Assembly: GCA_012719645.1 (NCBI GenBank)
Contig: JAAXZX010000047.1
Coordinates: 1 to 53,211 of the forward strand
Direction of reading: 5' to 3'
Length of the DNA stretch: 53,211 bases
DNA from: Clostridiaceae bacterium
Lineage (GTDB): Bacteria; Bacillota; Clostridia; DSM-8532
Below, piece after piece: positions 1 to 9,868 of this stretch. The notes below the pieces were generated by a model. That model searched no databases and had not been told where the DNA came from. It saw only the letters and a list, made by a program, of their open reading frames with translations. The number at the start of each line of letters is the position of its first letter. The first letter of the stretch is position 1. The position numbers and the translations under genes were made by a program.

Positions 1-43
1 CACAATTGATAACATGAAGCTTTTTTAATTCCTCATCATTCAT
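1..43 (-). CDS. partial CDS, product unknown (first 14 codons)
   Basis: On the minus strand an ATG at 43-41 opens a frame that runs off the left edge of the window: MNDEELKKLHVINC. It is preceded by AAAGGATGG seven bases upstream (complement of 52-60), a plausible ribosome binding site. Only 14 codons are visible, so no family can be assigned. The gene would be divergent from enolase and would share the intergenic region with it. Confidence 0.45.
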   Translation of the reverse strand, partial: MNDEELKKLHVINC

Positions 44-82
44 TGTGTATACCATCCTTTAAGACTATCAAATATATGTGGG

Positions 83-132
83 GGGTGAAATATTCACGCG
101 ATAATCTTAAGGGTGAAATTATCATACGATAA
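83..132. promoter_or_regulatory. pair of imperfect 22-bp direct repeats, possible operators
   Basis: GGGTGAAATATTCACGCGATAA begins at 83 and GGGTGAAATTATCATACGATAA begins at 111, a 28-bp period. The first copy contains the inverted pair GTGAA-ATA-TTCAC. They lie upstream of the probable enolase promoter, between divergent genes, which suits a regulator binding site. The binding protein is unknown. Confidence 0.4.
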
Positions 133-155
133 AGACAGATGAGGGGCAAACTACC

Positions 156-184
156 TTTACATTTAATACCGTTTCATGTATGCT
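156..184 (+). promoter_or_regulatory. probable sigma-A promoter of enolase
   Basis: TTTACA at 156-161 is separated by 17 bp from TATGCT at 179-184. The position, about 40 bp before the enolase start codon, is suitable. The -10 element is not a perfect match. Confidence 0.45.
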
Positions 185-186
185 AA

Positions 187-1545
<1,359 letters not shown>

Positions 1546-1611
1546 GAGCGTCTTATAGCTGATGCCTGGGCGGCAAAATGCCGCGACGGAGAATAGTTAT
1601 ATAAAGTCAAG

Positions 1612-1641
1612 GAGGCTGAACTTTCATGGTTCAGCCTCTTT
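1612..1641. terminator. hairpin between convergent eno and LRR gene
   Basis: A 10-bp perfect stem, GAGGCTGAAC (1612-1621) with GTTCAGCCTC (1629-1638), is followed by a short T run. It lies between convergent genes and may stop transcription from both sides. The same GGCTGAAC core recurs in the hairpin below the third LRR gene. Confidence 0.6.
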
Positions 1642-1683
1642 GGCAATGACAGTATTCCTGATGAATTATAGTTGTTGAGTTAT

Positions 1684-2964
1684 CTACCTTAAGTATATAA
1701 ATGTGTTAGGCAATGCCTCTCTAAGCTCATTGAACTGGTCGTCGCTTATTGGGTTTCCTGCCAGGCTCAGGAGTTCAAGTTTGGTCAATCCTTTCAGCGC
1801 GCTGATATCGCTGATCTGGTTGGAGCCTAAGCGCAGTTGCTCGAGATTTTTAAGTCCTTCTAGTGCGCTTATGTCGCTGATATTATTATCTTCCAGGTTT
1901 AAGATCCTGAGGTTTACCAAGCCGGCCAATGGGCTGATATCGCTGATCTTATTGGAGTTTAGATATAATGTCTCAAGCTTTGTAAGTTCCTCCAGTGCGC
2001 TGATATCTGTGATCTTGTTCCATGACGCTTCCAGGTACTCAAGGTTGGTCAGGTACTGCAGTGCGCTTATGTCACTGGCCTCGATCTCCTTCATTTCCAG
2101 TACCTTAAGCTCTTTCAGGCCCTCCAACGGTCTTAAGTCGCTTATCGGGTTACGGCTTATCTCCAGGGTCGTAAGGTTTGACAAGTATTCCAGCGCGCTT
2201 ATATCTCTGATCTGATTGTTCCACAGACCCAGTTCAGTCAGGTTCTCCAGTCCTTTAAGAGCGCTGATGTCCTTGATATCGCTGCCATACAGGTTCAGTA
2301 TTTTAAGGTTGGTCATTCCCTCCAATACACTGATATCGCTGGCCTTGGTATTGTAAATGCCCAGGTACTTCAGTTTTGGCAATTCTTTTACGGCGCTGAA
2401 GTCATCTATGGCCAAGTTTATGATTTGCAGATGCTCCAGTTCTTTGAGAAATCTTACATCGCTGATTGTTTCCGTAAATCCGACATTGCCATATAATTTG
2501 CTGTAGTTGATTGTATATTTATCGCTGTTACTATATATTTCTCCTTCAATTGCCAGCATGGTTATTTTTTCCAAATCTTCGCCAAGTATAACTCCTTTCG
2601 GTTTGTCAGTAAACTTGCGCATGGCTTTTTCAAAAGCTTCATCCTCAAACCGGATGGCATACGGTTCATCATTATCCGGTTCCGGACGATCAGCAGGACT
2701 GTCCTTCTCCGTTTTGTCATCGGAACTATCCGGTTTTGGTTGGTTCTCCGGATTATCCTTCTCATGTCGATCGTTTGATGATTTACCCGTACTTGGCTGG
2801 TCTTCCGATGGTATTCCCGGTAACCGGATTTTGCCCGAAACCTTCTTTTCTGGTTCATAATCATCCAATCGATCATCAGCCCCTCTTGTGCAGGATATAA
2901 ACAAGGCGGCTGACACAGTTACGCAAACCAGCAGTATTGCGCTTATGACAGTTTTCTTTTTCAT
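1684..2964 (-). CDS. leucine-rich-repeat lipoprotein (LRR copy 1)
   Basis: A 426-residue secreted lipoprotein. The start at 2964 (MKKKTVISAILL) follows GAGGAAG and gives a hydrophobic signal peptide ending in the lipobox-like LFISC; the cysteine near residue 24 would be lipidated and anchor it to the outer face of the membrane. Residues about 25-105 form a low-complexity linker rich in P, D, E, K and S. A short module starting PYAIRFEDEAFEKAMRKF follows, then about eleven 22-residue repeats of the pattern LxxLxxLxLxxNxIsDIsaL, which is the internalin-A type of LRR. The C-terminal cap NPISDDQFNELREALP is shared with the two neighbouring paralogues. LRR proteins of this type usually bind proteins or glycans; the ligand here is unknown. 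It has its own promoter and terminator, so it is probably transcribed alone. Confidence 0.9.
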   Translation of the reverse strand: MKKKTVISAILLVCVTVSAALFISCTRGADDRLDDYEPEKKVSGKIRLPGIPSEDQPSTGKSSNDRHEKDNPENQPKPDSSDDKTEKDSPADRPEPDNDEPYAIRFEDEAFEKAMRKFTDKPKGVILGEDLEKITMLAIEGEIYSNSDKYTINYSKLYGNVGFTETISDVRFLKELEHLQIINLAIDDFSAVKELPKLKYLGIYNTKASDISVLEGMTNLKILNLYGSDIKDISALKGLENLTELGLWNNQIRDISALEYLSNLTTLEISRNPISDLRPLEGLKELKVLEMKEIEASDISALQYLTNLEYLEASWNKITDISALEELTKLETLYLNSNKISDISPLAGLVNLRILNLEDNNISDISALEGLKNLEQLRLGSNQISDISALKGLTKLELLSLAGNPISDDQFNELREALPNTFIYLR

Positions 2965-3039
2965 ATTTATCTTCCTCGCTTTCCTGCAGAATTGCAGCCT
3001 GGTGATGTTAAATGGTCTGGATAGTTGCTGTTTATGCAC

Positions 3040-3068
3040 ATATTAATATAAAGAGCCATATATGTCAA
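3040..3068 (-). promoter_or_regulatory. sigma-A promoter of LRR copy 1
   Basis: On the minus strand TTGACA (complement of 3063-3068) lies 17 bp from TAATAT (complement of 3040-3045). This is close to consensus. The 5' leader to the start codon at 2964 is about 70 nt. Confidence 0.75.
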
Positions 3069-3124
3069 TAATATCCAGCATTATTTGCACTTTATATCAT
3101 TTACTTATAATACAGGTTGCAAAG

Positions 3125-3149
3125 CTTTGCCTGCGGGAAACAGCAGAGA
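3125..3149. repeat. 25-bp exact direct repeat, copy 1 of 2
   Basis: The 25 bases at 3125-3149 (core GCCTGCGGGAAACAGC) recur exactly at 4225-4249, 1100 bp away. Each copy lies upstream of an LRR gene promoter, so the repeat is part of the duplicated cassette. Confidence 0.85.
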
Positions 3150-3199
3150 TAAAATGAACAATTATGGGAAACCTGAAGAACAAATAAGCGCATATAGAA

Positions 3200-3230
3200 A
3201 TAATTAAGGCTGCCTAAGAAGACAGCCTCT
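3200..3230 (-). terminator. probable terminator of LRR copy 2
   Basis: On the minus strand the stem AGGCTG/CAGCCT (complements of 3223-3228 and 3207-3212) is followed by TTAATTATTT. The stem is short and the T run is interrupted. Confidence 0.5.
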
Positions 3231-3254
3231 TCAACAAATAACATATTTGCTATG

Positions 3255-4067
3255 CTAATATATAATCTCCGTATCGGGTAATGCCCTTTTGAGTTCCGCA
3301 ATCTGAGTTTCGCTTATGGGGTTGCCCGATAAACATAAATATTCAAGCTTGGTCAATCCCTTCAATGGACTTATATCCCTGATCTGGTTCCCTTCCAGAT
3401 CCAATTGTTCAAGGTCGGTCAGTCCGGCTAATACACTGATATCGCTGATATTGCTGTTTCTGAAACCTAAGATGATTAGTTTATTCAATTCTTTCAATAC
3501 GCTGATGTCTCCTACGGGCAGGTAATTGATTTCTAACCGCTCCAGTTGCGGGAAAAGCTCCAAATCCCGTAAAGATTGTGTATGCCCGGCACTTTGGTAT
3601 TCCGACCCATCTATTCTATATGTATCACCGTCAGTTTCACCGGTCATACCTGTATTCCCGTATATATCTATCTCGGATATTTCCTCTATATCAGTAATTA
3701 ATATATCTTCTGTTGCTTTTCCAATGTGTTCCCGGATGGCTTCTTCAAAGGCCTTGTCTGCAAACCTTACGGCATACGGTTCATCATTATCCGGTTTCAG
3801 CAGATCATCAGGATTGTCCGTCTCCGATTGGTCTTTGGAACTATCCAAATCCGGTAGGTCAGCCGAAGTATCCTTCTCCTGTTGATCTTCCGATGGCTTA
3901 TCCGTACCTGGCTGCTTTTCGGCCGAAACCTTATTTTCAGGCTCCGGATGATCTTGCTTATCGCCAGGCTGCTCACCAGCCTTCCTTGAGCAGGAGGCAA
4001 AAAACAGGGGAGATACGATTATGCAAACATGCAGTATTGCGCTTATGACAGAGTTCTTTTTCACCAT
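3255..4067 (-). CDS. leucine-rich-repeat lipoprotein (LRR copy 2)
   Basis: A 270-residue paralogue of the upstream and downstream LRR lipoproteins. The signal peptide MVKKNSVISAILHVC ends in FFASC, giving a lipidated cysteine near residue 26. An acidic, proline-containing linker rich in DKP, DQ and DNP motifs leads to the shared module PYAVRFADKAFEEAIRE. Only about four LRR units follow (DISVLAGLTDLEQLDLEGN type), then the same C-terminal cap (NPISETQIAELKRALP). It is much shorter than copies 1 and 3, which suggests loss or gain of repeats by recombination. The start could be the ATG at 4067 or the GTG one codon later; the GTG aligns better with the MKKKT start of copy 1. Own promoter and terminator; likely monocistronic. 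Confidence 0.88.
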   Translation of the reverse strand: MVKKNSVISAILHVCIIVSPLFFASCSRKAGEQPGDKQDHPEPENKVSAEKQPGTDKPSEDQQEKDTSADLPDLDSSKDQSETDNPDDLLKPDNDEPYAVRFADKAFEEAIREHIGKATEDILITDIEEISEIDIYGNTGMTGETDGDTYRIDGSEYQSAGHTQSLRDLELFPQLERLEINYLPVGDISVLKELNKLIILGFRNSNISDISVLAGLTDLEQLDLEGNQIRDISPLKGLTKLEYLCLSGNPISETQIAELKRALPDTEIIY

Positions 4068-4137
4068 ATTATCCTCGCTTTCCTGCAGGATCGCAGTATA
4101 TTATTACTACGGGCTATGGCAGGTTCTGTTAATGCAC

Positions 4138-4166
4138 ATGTTATTATAAAGTACAATATGTGTCAA
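4138..4166 (-). promoter_or_regulatory. sigma-A promoter of LRR copy 2
   Basis: TTGACA (complement of 4161-4166), 17-bp spacer, TAACAT (complement of 4138-4143). It aligns base by base with the promoter of copy 1, including the surrounding GCACAT and TATAAAG sequence. Confidence 0.7.
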
Positions 4167-4224
4167 TATAACCCATTTTTAATTGCAATTATTAATCCTT
4201 TGCTATAATTACATGAATGCAAGC

Positions 4225-4249
4225 CTTTGCCTGCGGGAAACAGCAGAGA
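4225..4249. repeat. 25-bp exact direct repeat, copy 2 of 2
   Basis: Exact copy of 3125-3149, marking the same place relative to the promoter of the next LRR gene. Confidence 0.85.
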
Positions 4250-4263
4250 GCATAGGCAAACGA

Positions 4264-4298
4264 AGAAAATAAAGGGCTGAACCATTGAGGCTCAGCCT
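4264..4298 (-). terminator. terminator of LRR copy 3
   Basis: On the minus strand GGCTGAGCC pairs with GGTTCAGCC (one wobble or mismatch) across a TCAAT loop, followed by CTTTATTTTC. It shares the GGCTGAAC core with the hairpin at 1612-1641. Confidence 0.65.
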
Positions 4299-4311
4299 TC
4301 TTCGACACGCA

Positions 4312-5621
4312 TTAATGCCATATTTGGGCATCGGGCAATGCTTCTGTAAGCTCATCGATATCATCCTGGCTGATCGGGTTGCCGTTCAGGTAAATTTCCT
4401 TAAGGTTGGGCAGTTCCTTCAGTACACTGATATCGCTGACCTGGTTGCTGGCTGCCCACAAGAAATTCAGCTTGTTCATCTTCCTCAATGGGCTTATGTC
4501 ACTGATCCGGTTGTTCCCGATGTTCAGGCGTTCAAGGTTTTTCAATTCCTTCAACGCGCTTATATCGCTTATCAGGTTGGATTCCAGGTAGAGCCGCTTC
4601 AGTTCCGTCGGCCCTTCCAGCACTTTGATATCGCTTATCCGGTTATATGATGCGTACAGGTTTTCCAGCCTGTATAAACCTTCAAGTACACTGATATCGC
4701 TGATTTGATTCGCCGTTATATTCACCACTGGAGTTTTACAAGCCCCTTAAGCGCGCTGATATCACTGATTTCGTTTATGCCGATTTCCAAATCCCTGAGA
4801 TTGGTCAGGCCTGCCAGAGCGCTGATATCACTTATCTTGTTTTCCATCATACCTAACTGCTCAAGGTCTTTAAGACCCTTCAACGCGCTGATGTCACTTA
4901 TAATGTTGGAGTCCAGGTAGAGTGATCTCAGGTTTGTGAGCCTGCCTAAGGCGCTGATATCGCTGACCTGGTTGGATCCAAGGTACAGGAAACAGAGATT
5001 TTCCAGCCCTTCCAATGCGCTGATATCTTCGATCCGGTTCATGCCAAGGTCAAGCCAATAAAGGTTTTTAAGCCCCTCCAATGGGCTGATATCCTTGATT
5101 TCGTTGGCCCGGAGCTCCAGTTCCGCAAGCTTTGAAAGCCCTTCCAGACCGCTGATATCGCTTAATGACTGAAAGTTAACTGATAACTTTTTCAGATCCG
5201 GAAACAGTTTCACATCGTTGAGGGTTTGTATATGTCCGCGATCGGTATATCTTTGTCCTTTAATCGTAAACCCTTCTGAATTTCCGAAAACATTTATTGA
5301 AGGATCAAGGATGACCTCTTCACCCCAGATCTCTATCACGGTTATTCCTGCCAGATCTGTGCTGAGTATCTCGCCTTCCTCTTTCCCAATGAGCTTTCTG
5401 ATGGCCTTTTCAAAGGCCGCGTCTTCGAACTGGACGGGATATGACGGTGCCTGCGGCTCTTCCACGAGTTCCGGCTCATCATCTGCGGGAGATGACTGTG
5501 CGCCGCTGGCCTTCTGGTCCGGTTGGTCATCCGGTGTTTTTGAGTCTGAGCAGGCTATGAGCAGCGTACACAAAGCAATTATGCAGGCAATCGATAAAAC
5601 TACCCTGGCAATATTCTTCAT
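4312..5621 (-). pseudogene. leucine-rich-repeat lipoprotein (LRR copy 3), split by a frameshift
   Basis: Two abutting frames encode one LRR lipoprotein. The first (5621-4722, 299 residues) has a signal peptide with lipobox LLIAC, an acidic linker, the shared module PVQFEDAAFEKAIRKLIG and about seven LRRs, then stops abruptly at LKGLVKLQW. The second frame (to 4312) resumes with VVNITANQISDIS, which is exactly the next half of the same repeat, and runs through about five LRRs to the C-terminal cap NPISQDDIDELTEALP. Adding a single G in CAGTGGTG near 4728-4735 restores one frame of 436 residues with perfect repeat register. This is either a real one-base deletion or a base-calling error. If real, the first part could still be secreted as a truncated LRR lipoprotein, while the second part would lack a secretion signal. 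Confidence 0.85.
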
Positions 5622-5715
5622 ATTATGTCCCTGCTTTCTTTCGGAATTCCTGCAAACAAATCAAGATGTTCCCAGTTGTTGCATATACTGCCGAAAATAC
5701 GGCTGTGACACGCAT

Positions 5716-5744
5716 ATGCTAATACATAATATTTCAGGTGTCAA
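5716..5744 (-). promoter_or_regulatory. sigma-A promoter of LRR copy 3
   Basis: TTGACA (complement of 5739-5744), 17-bp spacer, TAGCAT (complement of 5716-5721), in the same place relative to the gene as in copies 1 and 2. The flanks have diverged more than between copies 1 and 2. Confidence 0.7.
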
Positions 5745-5880
5745 GTATAAAACCGTCGTACATACAGAGCAGCAAGTATAAGCTCACATGACAGAAAATG
5801 CTTTTTGGCCGCCGGAATATGGGTTATAATAAACGCAATACGGTTCCATGAATTGTCCGGATTGAGATAAGGAGCATACC

Positions 5881-6729
5881 ATGCTGGAGAAATATTTTCA
5901 GGGTATAAAGGATGATCCCCGGGATGTCAGGGTGGACCTGCATGTCCATTCCTGCGCCTCGGATGGGACCTGGTCGCCGGAAGAATTGGTAAGGCATGTG
6001 AAGGAGGCGGGGATCAGGATCTTTGCCCTCACCGACCATAATACCATTGAAAATGTGTCCCGGACATCCGCTCTGGCCAGGGCGCAGGGAGTCTTCTTCA
6101 TACCCGGGGTGGAGATCGATTCGGTTCATGAGGGCTATACCTATCATATCCTTGGGTTGGGCATCGATATTGATAACAGCGGTCTTAAATCACTCCTGAA
6201 GAACCAGGAGGAGAGGATGGAAATGAGGGATAAAAGGGCGATAGCCTTCCTGGAGAGCAAATATCCCCATGTGTCCGCCGAGGACTATGAGCGCTATGAG
6301 GACGACCGCAGCAGGGGCGGCTGGAAAACCCTTAACTACTGTATTGATAAGAAGCTTTGCTCTGATTACAGGGAATTCTTTGCCCTGTTCCCGGACGACT
6401 CGCCATTGTCCGAGCCCCCAGGTTTTCATCCCGCGGAAGATGTTATTTCAGTAATAAAGAAAGCCGGCGGATGCGCGGTTCTTGCCCATCCCGGGGCCAG
6501 CTTCTACAGTCCGGATTACCGTACTGTTCTCAATGATATGCTTAAGATGGGGATCCAGGGCGTTGAATGCTATCATATTGAAAACGGTGAGGAAGTAACC
6601 AGGTATGCCCTGGAGTTCTGCAATACCCATAAGCTTCTTGTAACCGGCGGTTCGGACTGTCATGGCGCCTTTGTAAGAGAGCGGCGTTTGGGTAATCCCG
6701 ATGTGCGCCTTTCAGACCTGGTGTTGTAG
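5881..6729 (+). CDS. PHP-domain metal-dependent phosphoesterase
   Basis: A 282-residue member of the PHP family (TrpH/YciV-like), whose characterised relatives hydrolyse 3'-5' nucleoside bisphosphates or short RNA 5' ends. The metal-binding motifs are visible in order: DLHVHSCASDG (H21, H23), LTDH (51-53), PGVEID (75-80), LAHPG (H203) and GGSDCHG (D259, H261). It is cytoplasmic and has no signal peptide. The ATG at 5881 follows AAGGAG with good spacing. A TATAAT at 5825-5830 may be its -10 element. It is convergent with dinB and not in an obvious operon. The exact substrate cannot be told from sequence. Confidence 0.88.
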   Translation: MLEKYFQGIKDDPRDVRVDLHVHSCASDGTWSPEELVRHVKEAGIRIFALTDHNTIENVSRTSALARAQGVFFIPGVEIDSVHEGYTYHILGLGIDIDNSGLKSLLKNQEERMEMRDKRAIAFLESKYPHVSAEDYERYEDDRSRGGWKTLNYCIDKKLCSDYREFFALFPDDSPLSEPPGFHPAEDVISVIKKAGGCAVLAHPGASFYSPDYRTVLNDMLKMGIQGVECYHIENGEEVTRYALEFCNTHKLLVTGGSDCHGAFVRERRLGNPDVRLSDLVL

Positions 6730-6750
6730 ACGGACTCGGTCCGTTATTTA
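6730..6750. terminator. short hairpin between convergent genes
   Basis: ACGGAC-TCG-GTCCGT (6730-6744) is followed by TATTTATCC. The stem is only six base pairs and it overlaps the dinB stop codon, so it is a weak candidate. Confidence 0.3.
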
Positions 6751-7934
6751 TCCTCTTTCCTGATCAGGGCGGCCCTGCTGATTTTGTCCGGGCCGTATTT
6801 TTGACGTATCCTGTCCAGGGCGATCTCCAGTTTCTCCACTTTCACCCTGTCACGGCCCGTATCCTGCTGGTCAAACAATGAGATCTGGTCGCTGCAGTCA
6901 TCCTCGAACCCGCTTATGGAGATTCCCAGGAGGCGCACAGGCCTGAACCTGTTCCAGTTGTTCTCAAGCAGCCTGAATCCTGCCTGCATGATATCACGGG
7001 CAAGATTTGTGGGGAAAACCCTGGTCTGCCTGGTGATGGTTTTGAAATCGCTGTACTTTATGGTTATCTGCACGGTCCGTCCCTTTTTCCTGTGGCGGCG
7101 GGCCGACATGGCAATATCCTCCGAAAGCTCCATGATAACCTTCTTAGCTTCCTTCAGGTCGGTAATATCCCTCGGAAGGGTAGTGGAGCGGCCGATGGAC
7201 TTCATCTCATCGGGGGAGTGGGGCGTTACCGGTGTGTCATCTATACCATTGGCCCTTTGATGGATCTCAAAAGCCATCTTTCCAAGTTTTTCGGAAAGAA
7301 TGGCAGGATCCATGGCGGCCAGGTCCCCGATTGTCCTGATGTTCAGCTTTTCAAGCAGTTGGGTGGTCTTTTTCCCTATCCCGTACATGGCTCCAACATT
7401 CAGGGGCCAAAGCTTCCCGGGCACGTCACGGGCCCAAAGCTCGGTGATGCCCAGGGGTTTTTTCATCTCAGCGGCCATCTTTGAAAGGAACTTGTTCTCG
7501 GATATGCCGATGGAACACCAGAGGCCCAGATCGTCCTTTATTTCATCCTGGATCCTCTGGGCTGCTTCGCGCGGGCTTCCTGAGAGCGTTTCGCAGCCGG
7601 TCATGTCGAGCCATGCTTCATCGATGGAGGCCTGTTCAATAACCGGGGTATAGCTTGAGAGTATCTGCATCACCTGTCTGGACTTTTCCTCGTAAAAGTG
7701 ATGGTCAGGAGGGACAAGGGTGATACCGGGACACAGTTTTTTGGCTTCTCCCACGGTCATGGTTGTCCTGACGCCGTACCTGCGCGCCTCGTAATTGGCT
7801 GCCAGGATGATGCCGCTGCGCTTTTTGGGGTCGCCGGCCACGGCAGCGGGAACACCCGCCAGATCCGGACGCCGGGTGGTCTCGCAGCTGATGAAGAAGG
7901 CGTTCATATCCACTAAAAAAACAACCCTTTTCAT
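6744..7934 (-). CDS. dinB: DNA polymerase IV (Y-family translesion polymerase)
   Basis: A 396-residue error-prone polymerase that bypasses damaged template bases. The palm motif appears as VDMNAFFISCE near residue 8, where the family usually has DMDAFFASVE, and the second catalytic pair as SIDEAWLDMTGC (D105, E106). The helix-hairpin-helix region (MYGIGKKTTQLLEKLNI) and the little-finger domain follow. The C-terminus ends KEDK without a clear beta-clamp box. The start at 7934 has AAGGAGG nearby. A TATAAT (complement of 7963-7968) may be its -10. No LexA-type box is obvious by eye. Confidence 0.93.
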   Translation of the reverse strand: MKRVVFLVDMNAFFISCETTRRPDLAGVPAAVAGDPKKRSGIILAANYEARRYGVRTTMTVGEAKKLCPGITLVPPDHHFYEEKSRQVMQILSSYTPVIEQASIDEAWLDMTGCETLSGSPREAAQRIQDEIKDDLGLWCSIGISENKFLSKMAAEMKKPLGITELWARDVPGKLWPLNVGAMYGIGKKTTQLLEKLNIRTIGDLAAMDPAILSEKLGKMAFEIHQRANGIDDTPVTPHSPDEMKSIGRSTTLPRDITDLKEAKKVIMELSEDIAMSARRHRKKGRTVQITIKYSDFKTITRQTRVFPTNLARDIMQAGFRLLENNWNRFRPVRLLGISISGFEDDCSDQISLFDQQDTGRDRVKVEKLEIALDRIRQKYGPDKISRAALIRKEDK

Positions 7935-8284
7935 AGGCCCTCCTTATGGCTTTCCTGGTACTATTATACCTTAATTATTCCAATAAATTGATATTTGCAG
8001 GGTTGTTTATCAGCATAAGGCAGATTAAAAAGGTTGATGATTACTTTCCATTTGAACAAAAAGTAACGTGGGATCTTATTTATCCTTCAGATATACTTGA
8101 ATAAAACCAAAAATGTATAAAGAAAGCTATAGTTGGATAAATGGTTATATCCATGATATACTGCTTTAGAATTACCTTATCCGATCCTAAAATGGGAAAT
8201 CGTATATAAGTTTTTATGCATCAAAACCCTCCTCCTGCACAGATGTTTTATGTATAATTTAAGGAGAATGGGGGGGCATGAAAG
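7935..8284. other. 350-bp intergenic region between divergent dinB and rhaB
   Basis: It holds a -10 candidate for dinB (complement of 7963-7968) and TATAAT at 8253-8258 for the kinase gene, neither with a convincing -35. A 52-codon open frame at 7946-8104 has no ribosome binding site and was not accepted as a gene. No RNA gene or clear repeat is visible. Confidence 0.5.
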
Positions 8285-9763
8285 ATGAAAAAACTGACCA
8301 TGATCGCTGTTGACCTCGGCGCCGGAAGCGGAAGGACCATAGCCGGACGATTCGACGGAAGCAGGCTGGAACTGGTTGAAACCCACCGTTTCCCCAATGA
8401 GCCGGTTATGGTTAACGGGAGCCTGTACTGGGATATTTTAAGGCTTTTCCATGAGATGAAGCAGGGGATTATCAAGGCCGCCGGCATGGGGTTATGTCCC
8501 GACAGCATAGGCATTGACACCTGGGGTGTGGACTACGGCCTTTTGGACGAGAACGGGGACCTCCTGGCGAACCCTTACCATTACCGGGACCTCAGGACCG
8601 AGGGCATGATGGAAACCGGATTTGAGATATGCCCAAAGAAGCAGATGTATGAGAGGGCAGGCATCCAGTTCATGAAATTCAACACCCTGTACCAGCTTAT
8701 GGCTGCGAAAAGGAAACAGCCACACCTGTTGGAGAAAGCGAAAACCCTTCTTTTTATTCCCGATCTCCTGAGGTATTTCCTGACGGGTGTAAAATCGACC
8801 GAATACACCATTGCCAGCACGAGCCAGCTTTTGGATGTCAATACCGGCGAGTGGGACATGGACATGATGGGCAGGATGGGTATCCCGACCGATATTTTTA
8901 CTGAGATTGTAAGCGCCTGCACCAGGACGGGTTCGGTCAGGGAGGATGTTTTAGACGAACTCAACATACCCTCGATGGAGGCAATTGCCGTGGGCGGCCA
9001 TGACACTGCAAGCGCCGTTGCGGCGGTTCCCGCATCCGGTGAGGACTTCGCCTATATAAGCAGCGGGACATGGTCATTGATGGGCATTGAATCCGACCTT
9101 CCCATTGTCAATGAAACCACCTTCAATCTTAACCTCACCAATGAGGGCGGTGTTACAGGAAACAATAGGGTCCTGGCAAATATCATGGGTATGTGGATCA
9201 TCCAGGAATGCAGGCGTTCCTGGGCGAGGGAAGGGATATCCTTAAACTATGATGAGATAAACAGGCTTGCGGAGGAAAGCTGGGCTTTCCAGTGCTTTAT
9301 CGATCCCAATGATGACAGCTTTTTCGCTCCGGGCGACATGCCCAAAAGAGTGCAGGCCTACTGCGAAAAAACAGGCCAGAAGGTGCCGGAGTCCAGGGGA
9401 GAGATTATACGCTGTGTGCTTGAAAGCCTTGCCCTGAAATACAGGATGGTGGCAGAAGAGCTTGAGCTTGTAAGGGGCAGGAAACTTGACACGATCCATG
9501 TTGTGGGCGGAGGCTGCCGGAACCGTCTGCTGAACCAACTGACCGCCGACTGTTCAGGAAAGACTGTACTGGCCGGGCCAGTGGAGGCGACGGCCACAGG
9601 GAATATCATATGCCAGCTCATAGCCCGGGGTGAGGTGAAGGACCTAAGCGAAGCGCGCCGTCTCGTATGGGAGTCCTTCCCGGTGGAGGTCTATAAGCCG
9701 GAGAATTCAGATGCCTGGATTGATGCATGGCATCTATTCTGCAGGCTCACCGGGAAGGAGTAG
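8285..9763 (+). CDS. rhaB: rhamnulokinase (FGGY carbohydrate kinase)
   Basis: A 492-residue FGGY kinase that best matches rhamnulokinase, which phosphorylates L-rhamnulose at C1. The N-terminal phosphate-binding loop is AVDLGAGSGR, followed by GSLYWDILRLFHEMKQG and IDTWGVDYGLLD, both typical of RhaB. The C-terminal lobe has YISSGTWSLMG, GVTGNNRVLANIMGMWIIQECRR and HVVGGGCRNRLLNQLTAD. The start at 8285 was chosen over ATG 8278 (wrong frame); ATG 8300 is also possible. Rhamnose isomerase, aldolase, transporter and regulator genes are not in this window, so the kinase stands alone here. L-fuculokinase is a less likely alternative. Confidence 0.87.
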   Translation: MKKLTMIAVDLGAGSGRTIAGRFDGSRLELVETHRFPNEPVMVNGSLYWDILRLFHEMKQGIIKAAGMGLCPDSIGIDTWGVDYGLLDENGDLLANPYHYRDLRTEGMMETGFEICPKKQMYERAGIQFMKFNTLYQLMAAKRKQPHLLEKAKTLLFIPDLLRYFLTGVKSTEYTIASTSQLLDVNTGEWDMDMMGRMGIPTDIFTEIVSACTRTGSVREDVLDELNIPSMEAIAVGGHDTASAVAAVPASGEDFAYISSGTWSLMGIESDLPIVNETTFNLNLTNEGGVTGNNRVLANIMGMWIIQECRRSWAREGISLNYDEINRLAEESWAFQCFIDPNDDSFFAPGDMPKRVQAYCEKTGQKVPESRGEIIRCVLESLALKYRMVAEELELVRGRKLDTIHVVGGGCRNRLLNQLTADCSGKTVLAGPVEATATGNIICQLIARGEVKDLSEARRLVWESFPVEVYKPENSDAWIDAWHLFCRLTGKE

Positions 9764-9868
9764 CAGCCTTCCTGACCAGGCATAGCATCAAGTATCAGCC
9801 GGTTTGCTTTGCGTTCCGGTATTCCGGGACGATTGTTTATAAAGCACACAGAAAAGGAGGCCCACATT

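Noticed and set aside
4722-4740. Programmed ribosomal frameshift in the third LRR gene
   Set aside because: There is no slippery heptamer or downstream structure at the junction; a simple one-base deletion or read error explains it.
7946-8104. 52-codon open frame between dinB and rhaB ending in VDDYFPFEQKVTWDLIYPSDILE
   Set aside because: It has no ribosome binding site, overlaps the probable dinB promoter, and shows no recognised family. The tail looks protein-like but this may be chance.
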